Source: an uncultured Eubacteriales bacterium (GTDB taxonomy: Bacteria; Bacillota_I; Bacilli_A; RF39; UBA660). From it: a DNA stretch of 64,000 bases. Below the pieces are notes generated by a model, which was not told the origin of the DNA, ran no database searches, and was given only the letters and a program-made list of their open reading frames with translations. Position numbers and translations under genes: made by a program. The stretch is taken from NCBI GenBank assembly GCA_905188025.1, contig CAJJKI010000007.1, forward strand, positions 1 to 64,000, read 5' to 3'. Position 1 is the stretch's first letter; each line of letters starts with the position of its first letter. This document shows positions 17,228 through 25,557 of the stretch, one piece after another.

Positions 17228-17330
17228 AAAACGTACCTAACATAGTTTGTTAGGTACAACCAACGAATAGGAGTACTTAGCACTCTGATACTAAGTGTTC
17301 CTTTTTTATTTTATGAAGTTTCCTTCATCT
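17222..17330 (-). ncRNA. predicted antisense RNA (antitoxin) of the type I locus
   Basis: A minus-strand promoter at 17337-17365 should start a ~109-base RNA near 17330. It would end at the perfect hairpin GTACCTAAC-N7-GTTAGGTAC (17233-17257), followed on the minus strand by GTTTTTTATTTT. The RNA overlaps about 90 bases of the 3' part of the toxin mRNA, as RatA and SR4 do with their toxin mRNAs. The end of the toxin frame (17225-17227) lies at its very 3' boundary, so it targets the 3' untranslated region. Confidence 0.65.
17270..17310 (+). terminator. terminator of the toxin mRNA
   Basis: GGAGTACTTAG (17270-17280) pairs with CTAAGTGTTCC (17291-17301) with two wobble pairs, followed by TTTTTTATTTT. 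Confidence 0.8.
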
Positions 17331-17336
17331 ATATTC

Positions 17337-17365
17337 ATTATACTAAAAATATTAATGATTATCAA
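17337..17365 (-). promoter_or_regulatory. promoter of the antisense RNA
   Basis: On the minus strand TTGATA (17365-17360), a 17-base spacer and TATAAT (17342-17337), facing the toxin gene. Confidence 0.7.
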
Positions 17366-17396
17366 TAATTTATACATACAAAGTTTAATAAATGAC

Positions 17397-17417
17397 ACTA
17401 AAGTATTCTACTTTAGT
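17397..17417. repeat. perfect short inverted repeat
   Basis: ACTAAAGTA-TTC-TACTTTAGT, a 9-base perfect stem between the antisense promoter and the decayed surface-protein gene. There is no T-tract on either strand, so it is not an obvious terminator. It could be an operator or the end of a mobile remnant. Confidence 0.4.
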
Positions 17418-17439
17418 ACCGTTTATTATAACTAAATAA

Positions 17440-18081
17440 TATCATAAATACTATGAAATATCAACGTTTACTAATACATATTACTTATGGATATGGATAG
17501 ATGCTGCTCAAACTACTTTGGAAACAAGCTGGTCAAAAAATAAATTTATCTTTAAATGGAACTTGTAGTATGACGCCTTCAATAGTTAGTAATATCAATA
17601 ATCATAATAACGATACTGTAGAGGCAGTATTGTCTAATCCTAATGATTATGATATTGGAGTAATGGTAAGTTATGAGGATGAAATTCTTAAAGATAATAT
17701 CACAGTGCCGGCAGTTACCGAAGAGATGGTTGTAGAAGTTCCTGTTACAGAAAAAGTAATAAGAAAAGCTTCTGCAAAAAATACTAACTATTTAACAGTA
17801 ACCGTATTTGATCAAGGAAAAGAAACAAAATATAATACCAATGCGGCATTTACTAAAACAGTACATTATTTGCATGCTGGTTGGTTTGAAGCAAATAATT
17901 TTTTAGGTCAAACATTTGATAAATCGACAATTAAAAGTATAACATTCGTAGATAATAACAATGTACCTAATGATGCAGTAGGTTCAATAATGCTACTGCT
18001 TTAACAAAATTGAATATAAAAAAATTTGATTTTGCTAATGTTACAAATAATACAGATTTTTTGAAAATGGCTAAATACTAA
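17440..18081 (+). pseudogene. decayed, 5'-truncated exported/surface protein gene
   Basis: Three blocks read continuously only if two single-base shifts are allowed. A first block (DAAQTTLETSWSK) is open from 17440 without any start codon. A second block (INLSLNGTCSMTP...DNNNVPNDAVGS) is in the next frame and could be read from an ATG at 17501 to 18004. A third block (NATALTKLNIKKFDFANVT...FLKMAKY) is back in the first frame to the stop at 18079-18081. Both shifts are explained by one A gained or lost in A-rich tracts. The middle is beta-rich with threonine, like bacterial surface or pilin-like proteins. The family is not recognised. The GCA/ACA-rich codon style differs from the core genes. 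Confidence 0.6.
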
Positions 18082-18130
18082 TTTTAGTAGTTACAAAAAT
18101 ATCATCATTGACAATAAATAAATATAAAAT

Positions 18131-18163
18131 AGACTAGTAAATAATTAAATACTAGTCTTTTAT
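18131..18163. terminator. bidirectional terminator
   Basis: AGACTAGT at 18131-18138 pairs with ACTAGTCT at 18151-18158, with TTT on the plus side and a T-rich tail on the minus side. It can end the AAA gene from the right and anything read from the left. Confidence 0.65.
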
Positions 18164-18184
18164 TATATTTATATATATTTATAT

Positions 18185-19741
18185 CTATCTATAACCATTA
18201 AAATCAACAATTAAATTTCTCTTAAGAGTCTTATCTCTATTAATAAACATACTTAATTTTAATCTTAATTCTTCTATCGTAGTATCATATAATCTATTAT
18301 TACTTTCTAATGCCATAATTATATGTTCTATCTTTAAATATTCACTATCTTCATATACTGCATAAGCAAAAGACATATCTATAATAGTAATAAGTAAGTC
18401 AGGATTATATATCTTATCATTATATCTTCTATGACTATCTCCAGTACCATTAATAAGTATCTTAATAATATCATCTAAATAATCATATATCTTATCAATA
18501 GATACCCCTCTATTAACAGAAGAATTCTCAAAATAATTCATAATAATATTATGTAATAATATATCATTAGGTTCTTCTATATCAATAATTTCAAATCTTC
18601 TTTTAAGAGGATTATTAGCAAAGTATTTATCATATTCACCAGTAGTAGTAGTCCCTATAACTTTAATTCCATCTCTATCAATAAAACTCTTCATCATTGA
18701 AGCCATATCATTAGCTCTATCATCAACTGTAGCACCAGTACCAAACATTGTATGTATTTCATCTAAAAATAATATTGCATTCATATCTTTAACATAATCA
18801 CATATTCTCTGTAACTTATCTTCAAAATCTCCTCTATATTTAGTTCCCGCTACTAATAAATTAGCTGAAGATTCTACTATTATCTTATCACTTAAAAATC
18901 TTGGTACCTGTTTATTCTGTATCAAATAAGCAAGTTCATCTACTAAAGTAGTCTTACCAACTCCTGAAGGCCCTACTAATAAAGGAGATTTCTTCTCACT
19001 AGCTAAAGCAATAATCATCTCTTTAATTTCTTTCTCTCTTCCTACAGCCGGCTCATTAAAATAATTCTTCTCCGTCAAAATAGTACCAATACCCTGTATA
19101 TCTTTCTTACTCTTACTTCCTTTACCACTATTCATCTGATCAAACTTATCACTATCTAAATAAGGACCTCCTAGATCAGTATACTTCTTACAAGACTTAA
19201 TCATATTAAGTATAAGTCTAATATCTCCATCATTAGCATTAGTATAATTCTTCAAATAATAAGTAAATCTATTATCATTAAATAAAGATGATCCAAAATT
19301 AAATCCCGTTTGTTTTAAAGTATATTCCCATCCACGAACTCCGTTATATCCATAATTCTTTATAATTAAATGTAGTATTGTCTCAGTATCATAATTAAAT
19401 AAATTAACATTAGTATTCATATTAACTCTTGTAGCTTTAAGTATAATATTCTTCTTAATATTAGCATTAATTCTCTTATTATTAATAAGTTCATGCATAA
19501 AAGTATTTCCTTTATCATTAATAGAATTTATATCTATTGGAGCTCTATATAATGCTTCAAAAGCTTCTTCTAGTTTCTTATCACTAATATTATCTTGAAT
19601 CATAGCCAATAAATGTAGTAGAGTATTCCCCTCATTATCTCTATATTCTAAACTACCAAACTCTGCTAAGAAATCTTTCTTAGTAATCATCCCATCATCA
19701 TTTCTTTTAAATATATTATTTATTTTTCTATTATATCCCAT
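18185..19741 (-). CDS. ankyrin-repeat / ClpB-like AAA+ fusion protein
   Basis: A 518-residue protein joining two modules. Residues 34-130 contain ankyrin-like repeats (DNEGNTLLHLLAM, INDKGNTFMHELI, DTETILHLII). Residues 230-450 are an AAA+ module of the Clp/Hsp100 D1 type: PAVGREKEIKEMI, Walker A GPSGVGKTT (257-265), the pore-like GTKYRGDFEDKL, Walker B ILFLDEIHTMFG (323-334), sensor 1 VIGTTTTGEY and the arginine-finger NPLKRRFEII. There is no Clp N-domain, D2 or ClpP-binding loop. The C-terminus has a small helical lid. A single-ring unfoldase or remodeller with an ankyrin substrate receptor is inferred. It is monocistronic. Confidence 0.8.
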   Translation of the reverse strand: MGYNRKINNIFKRNDDGMITKKDFLAEFGSLEYRDNEGNTLLHLLAMIQDNISDKKLEEAFEALYRAPIDINSINDKGNTFMHELINNKRINANIKKNIILKATRVNMNTNVNLFNYDTETILHLIIKNYGYNGVRGWEYTLKQTGFNFGSSLFNDNRFTYYLKNYTNANDGDIRLILNMIKSCKKYTDLGGPYLDSDKFDQMNSGKGSKSKKDIQGIGTILTEKNYFNEPAVGREKEIKEMIIALASEKKSPLLVGPSGVGKTTLVDELAYLIQNKQVPRFLSDKIIVESSANLLVAGTKYRGDFEDKLQRICDYVKDMNAILFLDEIHTMFGTGATVDDRANDMASMMKSFIDRDGIKVIGTTTTGEYDKYFANNPLKRRFEIIDIEEPNDILLHNIIMNYFENSSVNRGVSIDKIYDYLDDIIKILINGTGDSHRRYNDKIYNPDLLITIIDMSFAYAVYEDSEYLKIEHIIMALESNNRLYDTTIEELRLKLSMFINRDKTLKRNLIVDFNGYR

Positions 19742-19803
19742 AAATTCACCCCTAGTAATTGGTAATTGCTTTCTATTATAACATAATATTTTTATATTTA
19801 CAA

Positions 19804-19828
19804 AGAAAAAACCGAAATATTTTTCGGT
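19804..19828 (-). terminator. terminator of rpsT
   Basis: ACCGAAA-TATT-TTTCGGT stem (19811-19828), with an A-run on the plus strand at 19806-19810 that is a T-tract for the minus-strand rpsT. Confidence 0.85.
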
Positions 19829-19829
19829 A

Positions 19830-20099
19830 TTACTTACTTTCCATTTTATTTACTTTTAAAGTTAATCTAGATTTTTCTCTATCAACTTTATTCTTATGTA
19901 CTAATCCTTTAGATTTAGCATTATCTAAACTCTTAATAGCTAACTTTAAACTCTTCATAGCATCTTCTTTATTTCCTGCTAATACTGCCTTATCTGTATT
20001 CTTAATAGAATTCTTAACAGTAGACTTAAGTTGTTCATTATTCTTAGTAGTCTTAACTATTTGTTTAATTTTCTTCTTTGCATTTTTAACATTTGCCAT
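19830..20099 (-). CDS. rpsT: small ribosomal subunit protein bS20
   Basis: An 89-residue, lysine-rich three-helix protein. It starts MANVKNAKKKIKQI, where the first residues follow the family pattern, and contains KSTVKNSIKNTDKAV and the LDNAKSKGLVHKNKVDREKSR helix. bS20 binds 16S rRNA early in 30S assembly. The RBS AAGGAGATG lies just upstream on the minus strand. It is divergent from gpr, as in Bacillus, where rpsT, gpr and spoIIP are neighbours. A dedicated terminator follows. Confidence 0.96.
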   Translation of the reverse strand: MANVKNAKKKIKQIVKTTKNNEQLKSTVKNSIKNTDKAVLAGNKEDAMKSLKLAIKSLDNAKSKGLVHKNKVDREKSRLTLKVNKMESK

Positions 20100-20210
20100 T
20101 AAAATTCATCTCCTTCCGATAACTAAATACCATTTTATCAAAAAAAATCTAAAAAATCAAATAAAATCGCCACTTTTTGTAAAAAATATACATAAAGGAA
20201 TGATTTTACT

Positions 20211-21188
20211 ATGAATAAACTAAATTTATCTAATTATAATATCCATACAGACCTAATCATTGAAGATGATTCTATCAATCACTCTGAAGAAATTATCGAT
20301 AATTTAACTATTACTACTACTGAGAATAATGGCCACTATATAACTATCTCTTTTGAGGATATCACTAACTTTGAAGATCGTGAAAAAGTAGGTAAGCACT
20401 TAGAATCTATCATTAAAAAACTCCTCAAACTAAATAACATTGCAGATACTGCCAGTTGTCTCATAATAGGTCTAGGTAATCGCTTATCCACTCCAGATAG
20501 TCTCGGAGTAAAAGCCCTAGACGATATCATCATCACACATCATCTCTTTAGCCTAGGTCCTGTCAAAGAAGGTATCCGCCCCGTATCTGCTATCTCTCCC
20601 GGAGTAATGTCCTCTACCGGCATTGAATCCTCTACCATTATCTCTTCCATAATCAAAGAAACAAAACCCGACTTTGTCATCGCTATCGATGCCCTTGCCA
20701 GTAAAAATATTGATCGCCTAAACAAAACTATCCAAATAACTGATACTGGTATCCATCCCGGTTCTGGAGTAGGTAATAATCGTAAAGAAATAAGCAAAAA
20801 CACTATCGGTATCCCTGTAATAGCCATCGGTATCCCTACCGTAACCACTGCCGAAGTAATTGTTATAGATACCATGGAATACCTCTCCAAACACATAAGC
20901 TATATCAAAGAACATACCAGTACCTATAAATTATCCTTCATAAAAAAGAATTATAAACAAAAACTAAACAATATTTCTCCCTCTAAAGAAGATACTAGCA
21001 CCATCCTAGGATTATTTGGCTCCTTATCCCCAAAAGAAAAACAAAGCCTTATAAGTGAAGTCCTAATGAGTACTAACCTAAACCTAATCGTAACTCCTAC
21101 AGAAATAGATTTCCTAATATCCAAACTAAGTAATTTAATAGCTTCCAGTATCAACAATGCCCTTCATCGACAAATAAATCACTTTTAA
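20211..21188 (+). CDS. gpr: germination protease GPR (spore endopeptidase)
   Basis: Aspartic-type protease that degrades small acid-soluble spore proteins during germination. It is 325 residues, slightly shorter than the Bacillus 370. The N-terminal NYNIHTDLIIEDD resembles the propeptide/cleavage region. The core contains LIIGLGNRLSTPDSLG, ISPGVMSSTGIESS, FVIAIDALASKNIDRLN and GIHPGSGVGNNRKE, all GPR hallmarks with the conserved aspartates. It starts with AAGGAATG upstream. The next gene is spoIIP, and the pair sits opposite rpsT as in Bacillus. It would be expressed in the forespore, although I could not identify a convincing sigma-G box. Confidence 0.95.
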   Translation: MNKLNLSNYNIHTDLIIEDDSINHSEEIIDNLTITTTENNGHYITISFEDITNFEDREKVGKHLESIIKKLLKLNNIADTASCLIIGLGNRLSTPDSLGVKALDDIIITHHLFSLGPVKEGIRPVSAISPGVMSSTGIESSTIISSIIKETKPDFVIAIDALASKNIDRLNKTIQITDTGIHPGSGVGNNRKEISKNTIGIPVIAIGIPTVTTAEVIVIDTMEYLSKHISYIKEHTSTYKLSFIKKNYKQKLNNISPSKEDTSTILGLFGSLSPKEKQSLISEVLMSTNLNLIVTPTEIDFLISKLSNLIASSINNALHRQINHF

Positions 21189-21221
21189 TTGTATATACTT
21201 ATATAAAGATAAGGTGATCAC

Positions 21222-22220
21222 ATGGCTCATATGAAATTAAAAAAAGTCTCTAAAAAAACTAAATTCAAACTAGTATTTATCCTGATAATTATCTATCTCA
21301 CATTCTCATATACATTTTATAATTCTCTTAAGAATAATCAATCCTACTATAGTCAAGAATTTCTAACTTATCTCCTAGAAGAAGGTAATCCCCATCTCGT
21401 AAAAGAGTATAAACTACCACGCCTCGTCAACAAAACCATCACATATCTCTTAAAAATAGATCTAACTCATCCAGAAACTCTTCTAAATACCAGTATCATC
21501 TCATATAGAAAAACAAGCCATGATACTGATGAAGAATATGATATTGATTCTCTAAAAGAAATAAGCTCATACATATCAGATCCCCATAAAGTAGATATCA
21601 ATAACCCCATCATCTATATCTATAACTCCCATCAACTAGAAAACTATAATAGTACCGACTTATCTATCTATGGAATAACTCCCAACGTCCTAATGGCAAG
21701 CTATCTCCTAAAAGAAAAACTAAATACCAGTGGCCTAAGTACTATTGTTGAAGACACCAACTTAACAGAATTCTTAACTCTAAATAATTGGGATTATTCC
21801 AGTGCCTATAAAGCCAGCCGTATCTTCATGCTAGATAAAAAGAATACATATTCTACTATAAAGTATTATATTGATATCCACCGTGACTCAGTAAATAAAA
21901 AGCTAACTACTGTTAATATTAATAATAAAGATTATGCTAGAGTTCTCTTCGTAGTAGGCCTAGAGCACTCTAACTATGAAGCCAATCTAACTCTTGCTAA
22001 TAATTTAAGCTCATTAATTGAATCTAAATATCCAGGATTAAGCAGGGGAGTATACAAAAAAGAAGGCCCCGGAGTAAACGGCATCTATAATCAAGATATC
22101 TCTAGTAATGTCATGCTAATCGAATTAGGAGGAGTTGATAACACCATAAGTGAAGTTGTAAACACCGTTAATGCCCTCACTGACGTCTTATCAACATATA
22201 TATCAAATGAAAAAAACTAA
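21222..22220 (+). CDS. spoIIP: stage II sporulation protein P (engulfment amidase/endopeptidase)
   Basis: Membrane-anchored peptidoglycan hydrolase that works with SpoIID and SpoIIM during engulfment. The 332 residues contain one N-terminal membrane helix (about 15-40). The catalytic domain has IYIYNSHQLENY with the zinc-ligand His, a GL-x-TIVEDTN strand, YYIDIHRDS, a VVGLEHSNYEANL stretch and NVMLIELGGVDNT with the Glu near the end. The start at 21222 follows AAGGTGATC. An in-frame ATG at 21231 is an alternative. The stop overlaps the small membrane gene that follows. It pairs functionally with spoIIM at 58818-59450. Confidence 0.93.
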   Translation: MAHMKLKKVSKKTKFKLVFILIIIYLTFSYTFYNSLKNNQSYYSQEFLTYLLEEGNPHLVKEYKLPRLVNKTITYLLKIDLTHPETLLNTSIISYRKTSHDTDEEYDIDSLKEISSYISDPHKVDINNPIIYIYNSHQLENYNSTDLSIYGITPNVLMASYLLKEKLNTSGLSTIVEDTNLTEFLTLNNWDYSSAYKASRIFMLDKKNTYSTIKYYIDIHRDSVNKKLTTVNINNKDYARVLFVVGLEHSNYEANLTLANNLSSLIESKYPGLSRGVYKKEGPGVNGIYNQDISSNVMLIELGGVDNTISEVVNTVNALTDVLSTYISNEKN

Positions 22221-22533
22221 TCCCCCAAAACTTATCATGCTAGTAATCATCCTAGTCTTTATTTGTGCCTACTACATATCTAATTCTGGATACTATGAAT
22301 ATGAATTAAAACAAAAAACTCTTCTCACTAACGAAAAAATAAAAGAATTTGAGCAAGATGTCAAAAACAATCAAAATATCGATATCAAAACCTATCTAGA
22401 TCCTGAAGACACTAACTATTCAAATAAATTAACTAATGTCATCTATCAACTATCTGATAAAGGTAATCATCTAATGCGTAGTGGTATGAAAGCCATCTTT
22501 AAAAAACTAAGTGCCCTAATTGACGATGATTAA
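22207..22533 (+). CDS. small membrane protein coupled to spoIIP, unknown
   Basis: A 108-residue protein whose ATG at 22207 lies inside the last codons of spoIIP, so translation is coupled. An in-frame codon at 22171 is deeper in spoIIP and is rejected. One N-terminal membrane helix (KLIMLVIILVFICAYYIS) is followed by a charged, helical extracytoplasmic part with DPEDTNYSNKLTNVIYQL. No family is recognised. The position in a gpr-spoIIP operon makes a sporulation role likely, but this is inferred only from context. Confidence 0.6.
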   Translation: MKKTNPPKLIMLVIILVFICAYYISNSGYYEYELKQKTLLTNEKIKEFEQDVKNNQNIDIKTYLDPEDTNYSNKLTNVIYQLSDKGNHLMRSGMKAIFKKLSALIDDD

Positions 22534-22562
22534 ATATTAACAAATAAATGATTAAATATTAA

Positions 22563-23309
22563 CTAAACAATCCTATTAATAATTAAACTAATCATCATTA
22601 CAACCATTCCTAGTATAAAAAATAATCTAGTCATCTTTTTATTATATTCTCTTCCTGTAGGTAGCAGTTTACTAAAAGCTATCTGTATCATTATTCCTGC
22701 TATAAAACTAAATAATACTCCCAATATCTTATCACTAATATATCTTCCTAAAAATAGATAAGTAATAATAGCACCACCTAGTTCAGATAAAGCTGATACT
22801 AAAGTATAAAGAATAGCTTTTATCTTACTCCCAGTAGCATAATATATCGGTATTGCTATACTTATTCCTTCCGGTATATTATGAAGTGCTATCGCTATAC
22901 AAATAGATATTCCTAACATAATATTCTTATTACTAACAATATAAGTAACTATTCCTTCAGGAATATTATGTAAAATAATAACTATCATTGACAAAATACC
23001 CACTTTAAATAAATTATTCCCAGTACTAACTCTATCTATAATTTTATCCATTCCATAAGAAATATACATACCTATAACTATTCCTATAAAAGTAATAAGT
23101 ATCACTAATATTCCTATATAACTATTTCTTAAATAATTAATTGCTTCCGGTATTAAATCAAATATTGATACACATATCATAACACCCGATGCAAAAGCAC
23201 AAGCTCCTGCTATTAAATTATCAGTATTTTTAATCTTAACAAATATCGGAATAGTCCCAATCATCGTAGCCATTCCTGCCAATGTAGTAAGTATAAAAGG
23301 ATATAACAT
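22563..23309 (-). CDS. zupT: ZIP family divalent metal transporter
   Basis: A 248-residue transporter with about eight membrane helices. The ZIP metal site is duplicated as LHNIPEGIVTYIV and ALHNIPEGISIAIPI, and ELGGAIITYLFLG matches the second half of the family. It imports zinc, and often iron or manganese, into the cytoplasm. The RBS AGGTGATAAA is upstream on the minus strand. Monocistronic. Together with the efflux ATPase at 8.4-10.4 kb it covers both directions of zinc traffic. I see no operator that would show its regulation. Confidence 0.88.
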   Translation of the reverse strand: MLYPFILTTLAGMATMIGTIPIFVKIKNTDNLIAGACAFASGVMICVSIFDLIPEAINYLRNSYIGILVILITFIGIVIGMYISYGMDKIIDRVSTGNNLFKVGILSMIVIILHNIPEGIVTYIVSNKNIMLGISICIAIALHNIPEGISIAIPIYYATGSKIKAILYTLVSALSELGGAIITYLFLGRYISDKILGVLFSFIAGIMIQIAFSKLLPTGREYNKKMTRLFFILGMVVMMISLIINRIV

Positions 23310-23610
23310 TTTATCACCTAATAAAATATATGTCTAATTTTAAAATTATATCTTATAAAATTAAAATAATTCTTCTATCAAAAAATATATCAAATGCAAG
23401 AATAACACATAAAACCATTAATTTTATCCCATAAATTGTTCATAATAATATTAGAGAATTCTCGTAAAAAAATTTAAAAAAATTAACAAATTTTACCAAA
23501 TAATCTAAACCACGATAATACAAGAATTTATAAGTATCGCCAATTTTTACTTCTTATGAAACTAAATATAATATCCATTATAATAATGTAGTCTAAAGGA
23601 GTGATAGACT
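23310..23610. other. gene-free AT-rich gap
   Basis: About 300 bases between the divergent zupT and spoIVB. I see no open frame, no strong hairpin and no convincing sigma-A promoter. The RBS AAAGGAGTGAT of spoIVB lies at its right end. Confidence 0.6.
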
Positions 23611-24582
23611 ATGAAAAAACTACCTTTATTTCTACTTATTATATATATATTTATTCCTATATCTGTCTTTGCCTATTCTGATTATCTTCTTGCTTCCGGT
23701 CAAAATATTGGTATTGAGCTAAAGTCTGATCATCCCATCATCGTAGGATCATACAACATTGGATCATATAATGCTCTTACCAATAGTGACCTCACAGTAG
23801 GGGACAAAATACTTAAAGTAAATGATATTTCCGTAATCTCATCACAAGACGTATATGATCTAATCAGCAAGCAAAATAATTCATTAGCAACCATTACATA
23901 TTCTAGAGATAATCAAGAATATAAAACAAACATTAAACTATATAAAGAAGATAATATCTATAAAACAGGTTTATATATCAAAGACACTATTAGAGGTGTA
24001 GCTACGCTTACTTATATCGACCCAGAGAACAACTACTTTGGAGCTCTCGGTCACGAAATAATTGAAAAGTCTACTAAAAGCAAATTCAATATGACAAGCG
24101 GTTCCATTTATCAGTCAACCGTTACTGGTATTACTAAAAGTACTGATGGTCATCCTGGTGAAAAAAATGCTCGCAGTAATTCAAATGACGTCTATGGTAA
24201 TGTAAAAGAGAATACCACCAGTGGTATCTTTGGTACCTATACTAGCACTCTTCCAAATACTAAAAAATATAAAGTTGCTACCAGTGATGAAATATCCTTA
24301 GGACCAGCTAAAATATTAACTGTTATTGATCAAAATAATGTCGAAGAATTTACTATTAACATTATCAAATTAAACAAAAATTCAAAAACCAAAAACATTC
24401 TCTTTGAAGTTACTGACCAAACTCTCCTTGACAAAACAGGTGGTATCGTTCAAGGAATGAGTGGTAGTCCAATTATCCAAAATGGTAAAATTATCGGAGC
24501 TGTCAACTATGTCTTAGTAGATAAAACTAATAAAGGATATGGAATATTTATTACTAATATGTTAGAAGAACAAGAAAACTAG
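23611..24582 (+). CDS. spoIVB: SpoIVB serine peptidase (S55)
   Basis: Forespore-secreted protease that triggers sigma-K activation by cutting SpoIVFA. The 323 residues contain an N-terminal signal/anchor helix (5-22), a PDZ domain (about 40-115, with LTVGDKILKVNDISV) and the S55 domain. The catalytic His148 is in YFGALGHEI and the catalytic serine is in GIVQGMSGSPII (Ser284/Ser286). It is shorter than the Bacillus 425 residues because the N-terminal linker is reduced. In Bacillus and Clostridium spo0A usually follows directly. Here a terminator overlaps the stop codon and an unrelated membrane HTH protein comes next. Confidence 0.92.
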   Translation: MKKLPLFLLIIYIFIPISVFAYSDYLLASGQNIGIELKSDHPIIVGSYNIGSYNALTNSDLTVGDKILKVNDISVISSQDVYDLISKQNNSLATITYSRDNQEYKTNIKLYKEDNIYKTGLYIKDTIRGVATLTYIDPENNYFGALGHEIIEKSTKSKFNMTSGSIYQSTVTGITKSTDGHPGEKNARSNSNDVYGNVKENTTSGIFGTYTSTLPNTKKYKVATSDEISLGPAKILTVIDQNNVEEFTINIIKLNKNSKTKNILFEVTDQTLLDKTGGIVQGMSGSPIIQNGKIIGAVNYVLVDKTNKGYGIFITNMLEEQEN

Positions 24583-24602
24583 GATTTATTTCCTAGTTTT
24601 TG
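24577..24602 (+). terminator. terminator of spoIVB
   Basis: AACTAGGA-N6-TCCTAGTT followed by TTTT, starting in the last codons of spoIVB. Confidence 0.85.
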
Positions 24603-24846
24603 TATAACTTTATGATATAATAATAAAAACACCGAATTCATCCAGTCAATACCCATGGCAAAAAATAATAATAGCAATTTACCATCCTTACCAATAAAAA
24701 AATAGATAAAAATAAATTCATAAACTGTGACAAACCAAAACTAAAAAATAAAAGTCAAAAACAGCCAAAATAACCAATTCTAGTATCATTTCCTGTTAAA
24801 GCATTCACGTATTTAATATAATTAACTCATGAAAAGGAGTGATTCT

Positions 24847-25557
24847 ATGAATCAAGAAAAAATTGGATTATTTATTTCCAAATGTCGAAAAGACAAAAAA
24901 CTAACTCAGTCAGAATTAGCTGAAATACTCGGAGTAACTGACAAGTCCATAAGTAACTGGGAGTGTGGCCGCAATATGCCTGACTTATCCCTCTTCAAGC
25001 CTCTTTGTGAAGCTCTAGATATTTCAATCAACGACTTAATCAGTGGAGAAAAAGTATCAAATGATAAATATCAAGAAACCCTTGAAGATAATATCATAAA
25101 AACGATTGATTATACCAACAAAAAAGTATCTGCTAAAAATAATCTCTTAGGAATAATTCTAATTACCTTTGGAGTAATGATCACTATTACTGCTATGACA
25201 ATTTTCCCTAGTGAAAGTAGTTGGGGTAGTATCTATGCCATTTTTGGAGTAATCATCTCTCTATTAGGATTAACTAGATTTACTAAAAAATTAAAACCAT
25301 TATCAAAAATACTAGTAAATGTAAGCTTCCTAATTATTTCAATACTTATTCTTTTCTTAATAGACTACTTAAGTGTTATAAATATTAAACAAGCTCCAAG
25401 ATTTTCCAATTATAAAATAACCGGAGAGAATACCATTTACTATGACACCCCATTTTATGATGTCATTAGATGTAAACGTGATACCAAAGATGAATATTAT
25501 AAAATAATGCCAAACACTGCCTATGATAAAGATAATACTGATAAATATTGCCAATAA
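24847..25557 (+). CDS. membrane-anchored XRE-family transcriptional regulator
   Basis: A 236-residue protein from the ATG at 24847 (AAAGGAGTGATTCT upstream; an in-frame start at 24829 precedes the RBS and is rejected). Residues 5-65 form an XRE helix-turn-helix (ISKCRKDKKLTQSELAEIL, VTDKSISNWECGRNMPDL). Three membrane helices follow (about 100-185), then a C-terminal segment of about 45 residues with ENTIYYDTPFYDVIRCKRD. HTH proteins of this layout often sense envelope signals, but the signal is unknown. It is monocistronic, in the position where spo0A would be expected. Confidence 0.8.
   Translation: MNQEKIGLFISKCRKDKKLTQSELAEILGVTDKSISNWECGRNMPDLSLFKPLCEALDISINDLISGEKVSNDKYQETLEDNIIKTIDYTNKKVSAKNNLLGIILITFGVMITITAMTIFPSESSWGSIYAIFGVIISLLGLTRFTKKLKPLSKILVNVSFLIISILILFLIDYLSVINIKQAPRFSNYKITGENTIYYDTPFYDVIRCKRDTKDEYYKIMPNTAYDKDNTDKYCQ

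Noticed and set aside
19759..20214. 151-codon plus-strand frame covering rpsT
   Set aside because: It lies wholly antisense to the ribosomal protein S20 gene, which is unmistakable.
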